Source: Seminavis robusta
Lineage: Eukaryota > Bacillariophyta > Bacillariophyceae > Naviculales > Naviculaceae
NCBI GenBank assembly: GCA_903772945.1
Contig: CAICTM010000802.1
Coordinates: forward strand, 1 to 48,091
Length of the DNA: 48,091 nt
Reading direction: 5' to 3'
A program made the position numbers and the translations under genes. Every line of letters begins with the position of its first letter. Within the stretch, counting starts at the first letter, position 1. Below are positions 22,642 through 32,409 of the stretch, in pieces. Below the pieces are notes generated by a model. The model did no database searches. It had not been told where the DNA came from and was given only the letters and a program-made list of their open reading frames with translations.

Positions 22642-22963
22642 CTTCTAGCTGCTTTTCTTTAGTAGCACAGATAAGAATGTATTTCCGATATATAGCTATC
22701 TCCCTTGCAATGGCAAATTGCTTCGATACAATCCACAGCCAAAGAAGTGCTTTCAGGGCAACAGAAGAAGAAAAGTCTTTTGCGGGTGCCTCAGCGTTGT
22801 TTAGTGTGGCTTCGATTTCACGAGAGAGTGTGATGACATTTTCAACGCAAGCACGCCCGCCCATAAAACGGTTTTCGCTAGATACCGTGTTGAGCGGTGG
22901 ACGAGATAGAGCAACAGATAGACCCTGCTCAAAGTGGCAACGACATGGCGATCCAAGCCCATG
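22601..22963 (-). CDS. Possible small ORF upstream of UBE2S (frameshifted)
   Basis: Two adjoining minus-strand frames. One starts at the ATG at 22963 (MGLDRHVVATLSRVYLLLYL). The other ends at 22601 (VITLSREIEATLNNAEAPAK ... KEKQLEDVLNDNIQTLQSQ). They would join into about 119 residues if one A were restored in the AAAA run at about 22839. The joined peptide would have one or two hydrophobic segments and an amphipathic end. It overlaps the first 41 bp of the UBE2S coding region on the same strand, which is unusual, so it may be only UBE2S leader sequence. No family recognised. Confidence 0.25.
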   Translation of the reverse strand, partial: HGLGSPCRCHFEQGLSVALSRPPLNTVSSENRFMGGRACVENVITLSREIEATLNNAEAPAKDFSSSVALKALLWLWIVSKQFAIAREIAIYRKYILICATKEKQLEDVLNDNIQTLQSQ

Positions 22964-25429
22964 ATGGAATGTATTATCTACAAGAGTTGGCTATGTGCTT
23001 GTGTGATAGAGCAGCTCGTTGCAATCGACAGCGATTTCCTTCGCTTTAGCTTTTACTGCAGGTTCTTCAGGTACGGGCATGGCAGGCATGGCAGGCAATT
23101 CCGGGAATGATTCATCATTCAATCCAATAGCCTGTACTCAGTATGTGCTTTTCTTTATAACATCTATCCTGTACTACCGTATGCTTCCCTCAGGGGCTTG
23201 CAGATAGCTAGAGGCGAGGCTTTCTTACAGCTTTGACATAGACCATCACGTGTATTCTACTGTACCACCAAGGATAGCTAACTAAAGCCATCACATGGCA
23301 GTCTCTTCATGCAGAGAAGACGGGCGAGCAAGAGGTTCTCAGCGAAGGGCTAGCTAGTGCTAGTTGGGGGCACCTACCGGTACAGTGTACTGGTACCTTC
23401 GTGGTTTGCCTACGGTACCGCCCTTCAATCATTTCCAAGGCAGGGAGGTTCAGTCAGTCTGACTGGCTGAGCAAGAGTGGCGCATCCCACATCCCACCAG
23501 CCGCGAATAGCTGCTCAGAAGCGTCTACGATACCGGTCCTTTGACCTTGGTTTGCAATGTGGCTGCATCCATGGATGGTGTCAAGCAATTACAAAACCTG
23601 TTGAAGCGTGGAGTTCAATTCATCTTTGATGCTTTTGCTACATAGAAGTGCCGGTACGGTATTGTTACATGTAGCATTGTAAACAAACTAAAAAGAAGGA
23701 GGGTTGGGAGAACCACCAGGAGGTAGACCAGAGTTATGTTGCCGGCTGGCTGGCCAGAACTGACCCGTGAAAAAGCCACCAGAGCAAAATTGGCTGGTGG
23801 CAACCCAAGCCCACATAATCAAGTTGCGTTCCCTCCTCCAGAGTTGCCTGGTGTCTCTTCAAGAGAAATGTCTCCGTGGATCCCGCAAAGCCAAACCCTT
23901 TGGCCCCCGTAAGGGCCCTCAATTTCTCGCCCCTGATCCCACCCAACCTAGTCCTGAATTTCAACTCTTCTTTGCTTTTTTTAAAAATAAACCTGGCCCC
24001 GGCTGGCTTCTGTAGATAATCTACCTACTCTAAACCCCCGTTTGGCAACCGGTTTCCTGCGCTTTGCACAAAGTATGCATAGCTGGATCGATCACTTCGC
24101 TTGCTTTCTCTGCCAAAATTTGTACCTTGGTTCACGCGAGAGCACAAGCAGCAACACACTTTTATAAAGTTTCAGGAGTTACAGACATCCCTCCCGATTC
24201 AAGCCTTTGCACAAAGTCCGGTATGGATACAACATTGCCCAGGGCCAGCAAGCTTAGGTTGTCATGAGGCTGACCGCGAGATGAGATTGAGCTGTCGCAC
24301 ATGTTGCCCCTTTGCTGAGTACCCAGCCAGATAACCTGATCTAGCTAGACAAGGCAGCATACGGTTTGGATTTGTGGCAGTCTGCCAACAGGCCAATTGG
24401 CTTGCAGCTCTAATAGAGAGACTTGCAAAAAGGATTCGATTCCAAGTATACCAGTGGCAGCTAGCTAGTACAGTTCTCTCTTCGTCACAAATAAATGCAG
24501 CCATCATGCAACCTCTGGCCATCATCACATCCACATCACTGTTCGTCCTGCGGCCTCACTAAAGAGAGAGCAAAGAAAAAGATTCGGCACCACCATCGCG
24601 TGACGAACTTCCAATGAGAACGAGAAGTATCTTTCGGTCGGTGGGAATAGGAAAGCAATGCGCCCGGAGAGAGATGTGGCGGCTCTCTTACCCTTAGTAG
24701 AAAGCGAGTATATATAATGGTCAAAGGCGGGGTAAACAATAATAAATATGATTTAAATTAAAACCTCATCTACCTGACAAGTTCAATCTAACTGTGATGT
24801 ACGAGGAAAAGAAAGCGTGCGTTGCTACGCACGAAGTTTTGGTAGTGACGTATGCCTTGGATAAAAAAGGACGTTCAATCCCTAAGCATGCATCCCTGAT
24901 CAGTCCACAAAGACGAGTTTGTTGCCTGCTAATGTGAGTTGACCATGCTGATGAATGCGTATGGCTGTAGAGATGCTGTTGAAAGGCGGTTGTTAGCTAC
25001 TAGTAGTTCGTGGGCCTGAAACAGTGCCATCTACCCACGGGTGGGTGCGCTCTGGGGCCTTTTCCGTTATTTCCGTGGAGGCAGGAGATAAATGATGATG
25101 AATCGATACGGCGGATCTCCCTGCCATCGGCCATCTCCAGGAGCAACAGTATTTCAAAGTAATTTTGCCATGGAGCGCCTTATCTAAACGTTGATAGCGG
25201 AATGAATGGTTTGCATGTGCACGTCTCTAACAAAGGTTACTCTCAATTCTTCTCATTCTACAGAGCTGTAGAGGAATTCATTTGCTTCCAGCGATGGCCG
25301 AGCCAAGCTTGCCATAAGCTCGTGTTGTCCGCTTGTTGTCTGAGTTCCGGTGTAGTTTCCCGAAGCTGTGCCGGAAAGGAAATTGTGGGAAGTAAGGGTG
25401 TCGCACACGAAAGCGATCGGACCCAAACG
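22964..25429. other. Long intergenic region between UBE2S and the KH gene
   Basis: Both neighbours point away from it, so it holds two promoters. No gene, tRNA or repeat family recognised. ORFs here are short, disconnected and of poor composition. An A/T-rich patch lies at about 24736-24770. An in-frame ATG at 25202 could extend the KH protein upstream. Confidence 0.45.
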
Positions 25430-27781
25430 ATGGAATCTGCCAGAGTAAGTCCCACCACCACGACACATTCGCTCAGTCCTGCGCTTTGTGTGGAACCAGT
25501 AGTGCCTTACAAGCTTGCCTCACCTCACGATGCTCTTGATCAGAATGAGCAAAGTAACAACAACAACAGCGCCAGCGGCCATGTGGCTTTGCTTGGGGAT
25601 ACAGAGCAGCATCTCGGCCGGACAATGGTTGCTTCTGATGTCTTGGGACCTCAGCATCTTACTGGCCAGCAGTCGGTGACGTCTGAGGGCGGCGATAGCA
25701 GTAGCACCATTGACTTCCTTGGTACACGCAGTGCACCTCAGCATCAGTTACCGTTGCCTGCACATCATACAATACCAACCATTCCTGAGGATAGAGCTGC
25801 AACAGGCCTTGCACAGCATCCGTCATCTGACAAGCAGAACGATGGGTGCTCGCCGGATCCACATTCTTCGGCAACCACAACTGGTACAACGTCGACTCCT
25901 ACAAGCATCGGAAATTCCTCGTCGCCGTCGCCATGTGATTCATCAGGACCAGTAGGGAAGTCGGGATCAGCACCTGACTTCCCTTCCGAATCACTGGGGA
26001 CTGACCGGGGTATGCACGGTCAGGGCCACTGGCCAACATCGTTAGGCGAGGGAGTCATGGCACCAAGGTACGGACCCCCAGCAACACCAGATCATTCTCA
26101 GTTCAATGTGTCGCCCCCGGAGAATCAACGCTACAGCTCTGGGGGTTTCCCTTGTGCCATCAAGCTGCTTGTTTCAAACAATGTCGCCGGCTCCATCATC
26201 GGGAGAGCAGGTCAGACCATCAGTGACCTCCAAGCCCAATCATCCACAAGGATAAAGCTGAGCCAGACGGGTGACTACTACCCGGGATCACAAGACAGGG
26301 TCTGTCTTGTTCAAGGTCAACTGGAGAATGTCAAGGGCGCCGTGGGTCTTCTGCTTGAGCGACTGTACATGCTTCAGGAACACCAGCACTCGCAGCACAT
26401 GGCTTGGCAGTCAAACAGAAGCGAAGGTGGTCCGCCGTTTGACTTTGTTGTTCGCATCCTCGTCCCGAGTTCAAGTTGTGGCATGATAATTGGCAAATCT
26501 GGCGCTAACATTCGCCAGATGGAAGAGGCATCCGGAGTGGCATCGGTGCGGCTCTCCCCAAAAGACATCGTGGATCCAAATTATCCTTCTGCGACCATTA
26601 CCTCTGCAACCTCGGAGAGAGTCGTGACTCTCACCGGGCCAACCCTCGAGTGCTGTTTGAATTGCCTCTTCATCATTTTGGATGGGATGACAACGCATCC
26701 CGACATCTGTCGCTATACAAACATGACAACGAGCTATTCTCGCATTATGCCACCAGATCCGTTTGCAGTTGGTCAACCGACTATGCGTCCTGGTTCTGTT
26801 GACCCTGTTCTGGGAGCAGAAGCAGGGCTCTGGGATTCACGTTATGCACCGCCACCGCAACCTGGTGGCATGGGTAAACGAGTGGGGTCTGCGCCCGATC
26901 TTGCGGGATCATTTCTTGGCCACCGCTCGATGCCCATGGAACCGAGACAGGCGCAAGTCGGGGCCCATGGAAACAGAGAAAGCTTGCAGTACAGTCCTAT
27001 GTTTGGTGGTGGGCCATCGTCCTCTTATTCCCCGATACGGCAGCCTGTGCAACCAAGGATGCCGCCACAGACTTCCGGGCAACCCATGTACCTGAACCAG
27101 CCACCCATGGAACACCCAGTGTCGGTGGCTTCGGTTCCAAGCAGCGTCTCGGCGCCTGACCTGTTGGCTCTTCAGATCGGCCAAATGGAGCTTCAATCGT
27201 CCCCCGGTGGGCCTCAGACACGCTCTCCGCCTCACGTTGCCCACCCCGAATACCCTTTGTTTCCCCAGCACCAAGGCGCGGGTCCAGCGCAGCAAGGCTT
27301 TTCAGCGCAGCTCTTTGTTCCGGACAATATGATCGGTTCCATCTTGGGAAGAGGCGGAAAGACGCTCAATGACCTCCAAGCCCAGTCCGGAACTCGCATA
27401 CGGATAAGTCAACGTGGCGAGTACATGCCAGGCACCCGCAACCGTCTGGTGACTATTCGAGGAGCCACGCCGGAGAATGTCAACATGGCGCAGTACTTGA
27501 TGAGTCAACGAATGATACTCCCAAGAACCGCTACATATCAACCTGTACCGATCAGTCAAGCGCCTCCAGTTCCTGCTGGTTACGCTGGAGACGACCAAAC
27601 TGGCTCCGGTGTAGCTTATGAACATCTGTTCCACCCACATCACGCCGTCGACCCTCATGCACCACCACCACCCTCACTTCACCCACCACACCCCTCACAG
27701 CAATCGCTCCAGGGGCCACTTCCTTCGACGGGAGCTCCGGCTCCCTCAAGCTCTGGCACTGATCACTCAACTGCTACGTGA
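25430..27781 (+). CDS. Triple-KH-domain RNA-binding protein (PCBP/NOVA-like)
   Basis: 783 residues from the ATG at 25430 (ACGATGGAATC). An in-frame ATG at 25202 would add 76 residues of unlike composition, so I prefer the inner start. Three KH type I domains carry GxxG loops: IIGRAGQTI (domain about 240-310), IIGKSGANI (about 337-415) and ILGRGGKTL (about 622-695). KH1 and KH3 share the core SDLQAQS/NDLQAQS and an RI+ISQ+GEY block, so they are closest to each other. The layout KH1-KH2-long linker-KH3 is that of poly(C)-binding/NOVA proteins, which control splicing, stability and translation of mRNA. The rest is Ser/Pro/Gly/Gln-rich and disordered. Uninterrupted by introns. RNA targets cannot be told from sequence. 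Confidence 0.88.
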   Translation: MESARVSPTTTTHSLSPALCVEPVVPYKLASPHDALDQNEQSNNNNSASGHVALLGDTEQHLGRTMVASDVLGPQHLTGQQSVTSEGGDSSSTIDFLGTRSAPQHQLPLPAHHTIPTIPEDRAATGLAQHPSSDKQNDGCSPDPHSSATTTGTTSTPTSIGNSSSPSPCDSSGPVGKSGSAPDFPSESLGTDRGMHGQGHWPTSLGEGVMAPRYGPPATPDHSQFNVSPPENQRYSSGGFPCAIKLLVSNNVAGSIIGRAGQTISDLQAQSSTRIKLSQTGDYYPGSQDRVCLVQGQLENVKGAVGLLLERLYMLQEHQHSQHMAWQSNRSEGGPPFDFVVRILVPSSSCGMIIGKSGANIRQMEEASGVASVRLSPKDIVDPNYPSATITSATSERVVTLTGPTLECCLNCLFIILDGMTTHPDICRYTNMTTSYSRIMPPDPFAVGQPTMRPGSVDPVLGAEAGLWDSRYAPPPQPGGMGKRVGSAPDLAGSFLGHRSMPMEPRQAQVGAHGNRESLQYSPMFGGGPSSSYSPIRQPVQPRMPPQTSGQPMYLNQPPMEHPVSVASVPSSVSAPDLLALQIGQMELQSSPGGPQTRSPPHVAHPEYPLFPQHQGAGPAQQGFSAQLFVPDNMIGSILGRGGKTLNDLQAQSGTRIRISQRGEYMPGTRNRLVTIRGATPENVNMAQYLMSQRMILPRTATYQPVPISQAPPVPAGYAGDDQTGSGVAYEHLFHPHHAVDPHAPPPPSLHPPHPSQQSLQGPLPSTGAPAPSSSGTDHSTAT

Positions 27782-28530
27782 TCATCCAGCTCTGAAGAGG
27801 CGTCCTTTTCACTCACTAACTCATATAGACCCATTTTCCGCTAGCATCGTTATTTCAATCTTGTTTTTTGTTGCGTCATTCGTTCAACTGTTTGTCTTGG
27901 TCGTTCGTTCGAAATCACGCTTGCGAGAGCTTCGCCTGAGCATGCGAGGGTCTTGTCAGCGACAACGGGCGTTGGCGGGCTTCTTTGCGGAGCATTCTAG
28001 CTAGAGACGATCAAGCCAAGAACTGGATTATCAACCGAATCTATGGAATCTTTCGAAAACTTCGTCGTTATCGGTAAATCGACCGGGAACTAGTCAAAAG
28101 CTGCCGACAACGCAATTGAGGCGCACCGTTGCTTCTTGACTGCATGTTAGCCACGACCTGGGTGCCTTTTAGGTGATCACACAACCTATGGAAAAGCTCC
28201 CAAGTTCGAAGATCTTGGTCATTGGCGGTTGTCGTTGACACCCTGTTTTCGACTGTTTTGTGGGCTGTCAGCAGCCATCGATCAATGCAGCCCATCACCA
28301 GGTGGAAGAATTCTTGAAGTTCCGAAGTCGGGGGCTCCAGCCAGAATTGCATCTGCAAGCTCCATTTGGCCGTCTGGCCTTTCTTCTGTTCATCCTCGCC
28401 GCAGCTTTCAGGCAGCTTTGACGGCTCATGTTTCCGGCAATCCAAACCACAAACAACTCAGAGAGATTCTCTGCTTTGCTTTCCCAAAACTCCAACAAAC
28501 ACAGCTCTACTACATGTACATGTAATAACC
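27782..28530. other. Intergenic between KH gene and COX11
   Basis: No gene supported. It contains the KH 3' end and the COX11 upstream region, with ACATGTACATGT just before the COX11 start. Confidence 0.5.
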
Positions 28531-29538
28531 ATGTCGTCACTTGCCCTTTCAAGATCAACCCAGAGGCTGTCTGCCACTTTCTTGGTGGACCATGCGGTTT
28601 TTGGTGGGACGAGAAAGTTGCTATTTCCGAGCAATGGGCCTCTTTCCCTCTTGGGGTACCCTCGTTTCAGTTTTGTACGCACCCTGGCGACAAAAGCCAG
28701 TGGCAAAAGCAGCAAAGGAATGAGTGATGCCCAAAGACGTTCCTACGAGTATTATCAGAGGAAACGAATGAAGTCTCCGCTGTACAGATTTCGAGTCTGG
28801 TGGAATAAGAACAAGAAGAAGAAGAAGGCCGACAACGCGTCGTTGGAAGATATGAATGTTCAGCTGGCTTGGTATGCAGCTGCCATAGTCATTGGAGTGG
28901 TCGGTGCCACCTATGCATCGGTTCCGTTGTACAAAGTCTTTTGCCAAGCTACTGGATTTGGAGGGACGACGCAACGAGTACAGGTGGGTGAACCAGCTGA
29001 GCCTCCTACATGGTTGGAAAAACAACTCAAATCACTGGTACAACAGCTACCCCAAGGTGTAGTGCGCAAAGCACGGGTCCACACTTGGACCGACGAAGAT
29101 GCGGCCGCAAGGCTATCGACACTGCGACCTGTAGCCAATGCCGAGCTCATTACGGTTCATTTTGATACCACAGTTGGAGATATCCTGCCCTGGACGTTTG
29201 AAGCGACCCAACCCAACGTCAAAGTTGTCCCGGGAGAAACTGCCCTCAGTTTCTTCCGTGTCACCAATCATTCGGACAAAGCCATTACTGGTGTTGCAAC
29301 CTACAACGTGCACCCACCAAAAATGGGACTGTACTTTCAAAAGATCCAGTGTTTCTGCTTTGAAGAGCAAAGGATACTCCCAGGAGAGACTGTTGACATG
29401 CCGGTGTTCTACTTTATTGACCCAGAAATGTTGGATGATCCTCAGGTTTCCTACATTACAGATGTGACTTTAAGCTACACATTCTTTCCAACTGGAGAGG
29501 ATGATGACATTGACGACGATGACGACGACGAGGAATGA
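28531..29538 (+). CDS. COX11: Cytochrome c oxidase assembly protein COX11
   Basis: 335 residues from the ATG at 28531 (CCATGTCGTC). The Arg/Ser-rich N-terminus fits a mitochondrial presequence. One membrane helix (about 110-130, LAWYAAAIVIGVVG) is followed by the family signature VPLYKVFCQATGFGGTTQ. The copper-binding CFCFEEQ has its two Cys at 274 and 276. NVHPPKMGLYFQKIQ and VDMPVFYFIDPEM are further family blocks. COX11 delivers copper to the CuB site of cytochrome oxidase from the intermembrane-space side of the inner membrane. Odd features are an insert of about 50 residues (about 150-200, with WLEKQLKSLVQQLPQGVV) between the GGTTQ signature and the copper domain, and a very acidic C-terminal tail (DDDIDDDDDDEE). 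Ends 59 bp from the convergent LRR gene. Confidence 0.95.
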   Translation: MSSLALSRSTQRLSATFLVDHAVFGGTRKLLFPSNGPLSLLGYPRFSFVRTLATKASGKSSKGMSDAQRRSYEYYQRKRMKSPLYRFRVWWNKNKKKKKADNASLEDMNVQLAWYAAAIVIGVVGATYASVPLYKVFCQATGFGGTTQRVQVGEPAEPPTWLEKQLKSLVQQLPQGVVRKARVHTWTDEDAAARLSTLRPVANAELITVHFDTTVGDILPWTFEATQPNVKVVPGETALSFFRVTNHSDKAITGVATYNVHPPKMGLYFQKIQCFCFEEQRILPGETVDMPVFYFIDPEMLDDPQVSYITDVTLSYTFFPTGEDDDIDDDDDDEE

Positions 29539-29597
29539 ACCTACTAGTAGAATGGGCTGGTCACTCAAGCTCAAGAGCCACGTCCTCGGCTTGGTGC

Positions 29598-31070
29598 TCA
29601 GGCAGACGCTTCCGGTACCACCATGAGAGACGGATTCATGGACAGCAAATAGAATAATGTCGAAACACAATACACGCTTTCTGCCAGCTTGTTCGCGAAC
29701 CATTTTCTGTGGGTGTTCACGTCCACCATGGCGGTACGTAAACCGCGTTGGTTCAATGACAGCAGGAAATTGATTTTTCCTCCAAAGTTTAGAGTTAGCG
29801 TGTCTTGCTCTGTAGATATCTTCTCAAGGACAGTGTTGTGTTCTACGAGATCCTCTAGAACACCAAACACTCTTCCTAGTTTGCTTTCCGTCGTCGTCTC
29901 TTCGTCTTCCTCATCACTTTGAAGCTTGATGGACCCCAGGCTTAGTTCCTGGAGTTTCGAGTTAGTCTTCAACGACGAAGCCAATAGTGCCACCGTTGTG
30001 TCATCCATAGAGATGCCGGACAAATCAAGTCGCCGGATACTCGTGTTCACTTCCAACATGTTGGACAAAGAAGCAATTGCAGGCTTTTGAACGCTTGCTG
30101 GATGCTCACTGCTAGACGTGGAATTGTCCAGGCTAAGCTCCCGTAAGGTCGGATGAGTCTTCAGGACGCGGCCCAGACGAATGAATCCTTCACTATCCAA
30201 CGCCTTGGTAGCCAACGACAAAGTTTCAAGTTGTTTGTTATCTTCGAGCATCTCGGCCATGGCAGAGACACCCGTTTGAGTGATAGAATCGTCTTCGTTC
30301 TCAATGGAAAAGGACTTGAGATTGTTGCTTTGACCAATGGACTGGCAGATTGCTTGAATACCATCATCATTCATGTTTCCAAAGTATATGCAAAGTGATT
30401 CCAGGCTCCGATTCCTGCGAAGCATTTTGGCCATGGCTGTGCAGGAAGCAAAGTCTAGTATCTCCCCCCAAAGACTGAGCTCGGCAAGAGCATGGTTGTT
30501 GGAAAGAGCTTGCTCCATGGCTTTGAAATGGTCTTGATCAAACCTAAGATCGATCAATGTGAGGGCTTTCAAGCTCTTTGATTGGCAGAGGTCGGCGAGT
30601 GCGTCTGGGGAGAAGGCGGCTTGATCGTGGTGGATAAACAGTACTCCGATCTCTACTCGTTCCACTACAGGGAACTTGGCGATAGCCCTCACGAGATCAT
30701 CCAGAACCACAGTGTCGGGGATGTTGAGATGTTGCAACGATACCTCTTGAATTGTCGAACTCGTCATCATGTCGGCAGCAAATGCGACAGCTAGATCCTC
30801 CACCGAATCCATCGATAACTTGGCGTTGGCCATGTAAAGGCATTGCAATGATTCAATGGTCCCGGTTGCCTCCAGGAAAATTTGCCTTTGTTCATCGTCG
30901 AGGCTGTCAAAGAACTCTCCACAAAGGTACATGTGGCGCACCGATTTGCTTCCCACAAGGGCGGACACCATGGAAATGAAACCTTCCTCGTCATCCTCAA
31001 CACTCCTCTCCAATTCCAGAAACCTGAACCCCGGTTGATACTGTAACTGTTGGGCTATGTGATCCATCAT
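29598..31070 (-). CDS. Leucine-rich-repeat (RNI-like) protein
   Basis: 490 residues from the first in-frame ATG at 31070. The open frame continues upstream to about 31208 with protein-like sequence (STGSLILPKLHCSYPA) but no ATG, so an upstream exon or other start is possible. Repeats of roughly 27-30 residues of the ribonuclease-inhibitor type recur from about residue 90 to 400, for example LAELSLWGEIL, LESLCIYFGNM, LETLSLATKAL, LRELSLDNSTS, IRRLDLSGISM and LQELSLGSIKL, each preceded by a helix with Met/Leu-Ala. No kinase, NACHT or membrane segment is visible. Such proteins usually serve as protein-binding scaffolds; the partner is unknown. Confidence 0.8.
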   Translation of the reverse strand: MMDHIAQQLQYQPGFRFLELERSVEDDEEGFISMVSALVGSKSVRHMYLCGEFFDSLDDEQRQIFLEATGTIESLQCLYMANAKLSMDSVEDLAVAFAADMMTSSTIQEVSLQHLNIPDTVVLDDLVRAIAKFPVVERVEIGVLFIHHDQAAFSPDALADLCQSKSLKALTLIDLRFDQDHFKAMEQALSNNHALAELSLWGEILDFASCTAMAKMLRRNRSLESLCIYFGNMNDDGIQAICQSIGQSNNLKSFSIENEDDSITQTGVSAMAEMLEDNKQLETLSLATKALDSEGFIRLGRVLKTHPTLRELSLDNSTSSSEHPASVQKPAIASLSNMLEVNTSIRRLDLSGISMDDTTVALLASSLKTNSKLQELSLGSIKLQSDEEDEETTTESKLGRVFGVLEDLVEHNTVLEKISTEQDTLTLNFGGKINFLLSLNQRGLRTAMVDVNTHRKWFANKLAESVYCVSTLFYLLSMNPSLMVVPEASA

Positions 31071-31208
31071 GGCCGGGTAGGAGCAATGCAACTTGGGCAA
31101 GATAAGACTTCCGGTACTCCTACCGTACTCTAGAGAGCACTCGTCATGGTTTGAGCTCAGTACCGTAGGAGACACAACTGATGGTCTTTGTTGTGCTATG
31201 GATACTTA

Positions 31209-32409
31209 GTTCTAAGTAACCATGTGTTCGATAAATGAAACACGTTTCACGCGGCGAGTCATCAATGTGCACAAAATGAAAGAGATGGTTCATTATTTCT
31301 AATGTTCTCCTTCGTGGTCCCGGCGGTTCAAAGACCGGAGTGATACCGGTACACTAGCTACATGTAGTACTTCCGTACTAGTAGACTAACTGGCTTTGCT
31401 TCGTATCATGTCAGCAAAGCAAATCATGACCGGCTGGTCATGCCCTCTATCCTGGCAACATACGGTAGATTCCGTTTCTCTGGTCATTGCAAGAGGGTTG
31501 GGCTTCACATGGACAAACTTTGGTGAGGTGACAAAAAATTGTCTCGTTATCATGATGTCAGCGGTAGCCACCCACTCCGTATGAGTACCGGCATTTTAGT
31601 TAGAGGCAACAGCTTATATCTTTCTGAGCACAGGGGTTCGATCTGCCCCTTTGTTTCTCTTCTTCTCTTTCCCATCCCTTATCCTACGTACGTGTAGTAC
31701 GGTATAGAACAATAGGAAGTACGTTCTCGTATCCCACAACTGCAAATGAGGCAAACAAACCTATCAATACGCAGGGTACTGGTACGTGCCAACAGCGGAA
31801 GAGTACTAAACGTGCAGGCAAATCTGAACTTGCGGAAAGAGGTGCCTCTCTGCTTCCTCGCGACTCCTGGAATCCTTCTCATTGTTATGCATACGGTACG
31901 TGCCAATGGCAGCTGGTATCTTTGCAAGATAAACTTCTGATACCGCACCGTCAGTTTGTCATGAGTGGGTTGTTGAGATGTTGATGCCACTTCGCATCTT
32001 GGGAACATCGCCTTTCAGGACCTTCTCGTTTCACGCCATAAAACAAGGAGCCTCAAAACGATCAAGCGGCTCTGCCGGCCTTAAATTGTTTAGCTTTGTT
32101 TGTGCCACACCAGAAGGACCGGCTGGCTATGAGAATGCAGCCATCAATCCAACGATTGAAGATTCTCCCACCAACCAAGCGAACCGTCCGATCTTTTTGG
32201 GCTTCGCTACCATTTTGGATCTGGAAATATTTCAGAAAATTAGTGGCTGTTCTTTTACAGCTGCCAACTGTCATAAAAAAGACATCTACATCTATCTGTA
32301 GCCGGATAAAAGGTCCCATCCCAAATCATTGCCATCAAGGGAAAACCTAAGGAAAGGTGTAAAGAAAAGCAATATACTGACCAGAAGGCCTCTGGAGAAT
32401 TAATTCACC
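31209..32409. other. Intergenic, divergent promoters of LRR gene and PYC
   Basis: No gene supported. The short ORFs are of chance quality. A GGTTCGATC word at 31632 resembles a tRNA B box but no tRNA folds around it. Confidence 0.5.

Noticed and set aside
31570..31660. tRNA-like B box (GGTTCGATC) with flanking GGGG/CCCC
   Set aside because: The loop is 9 nt rather than 7, and no A box, D arm or acceptor stem can be formed.
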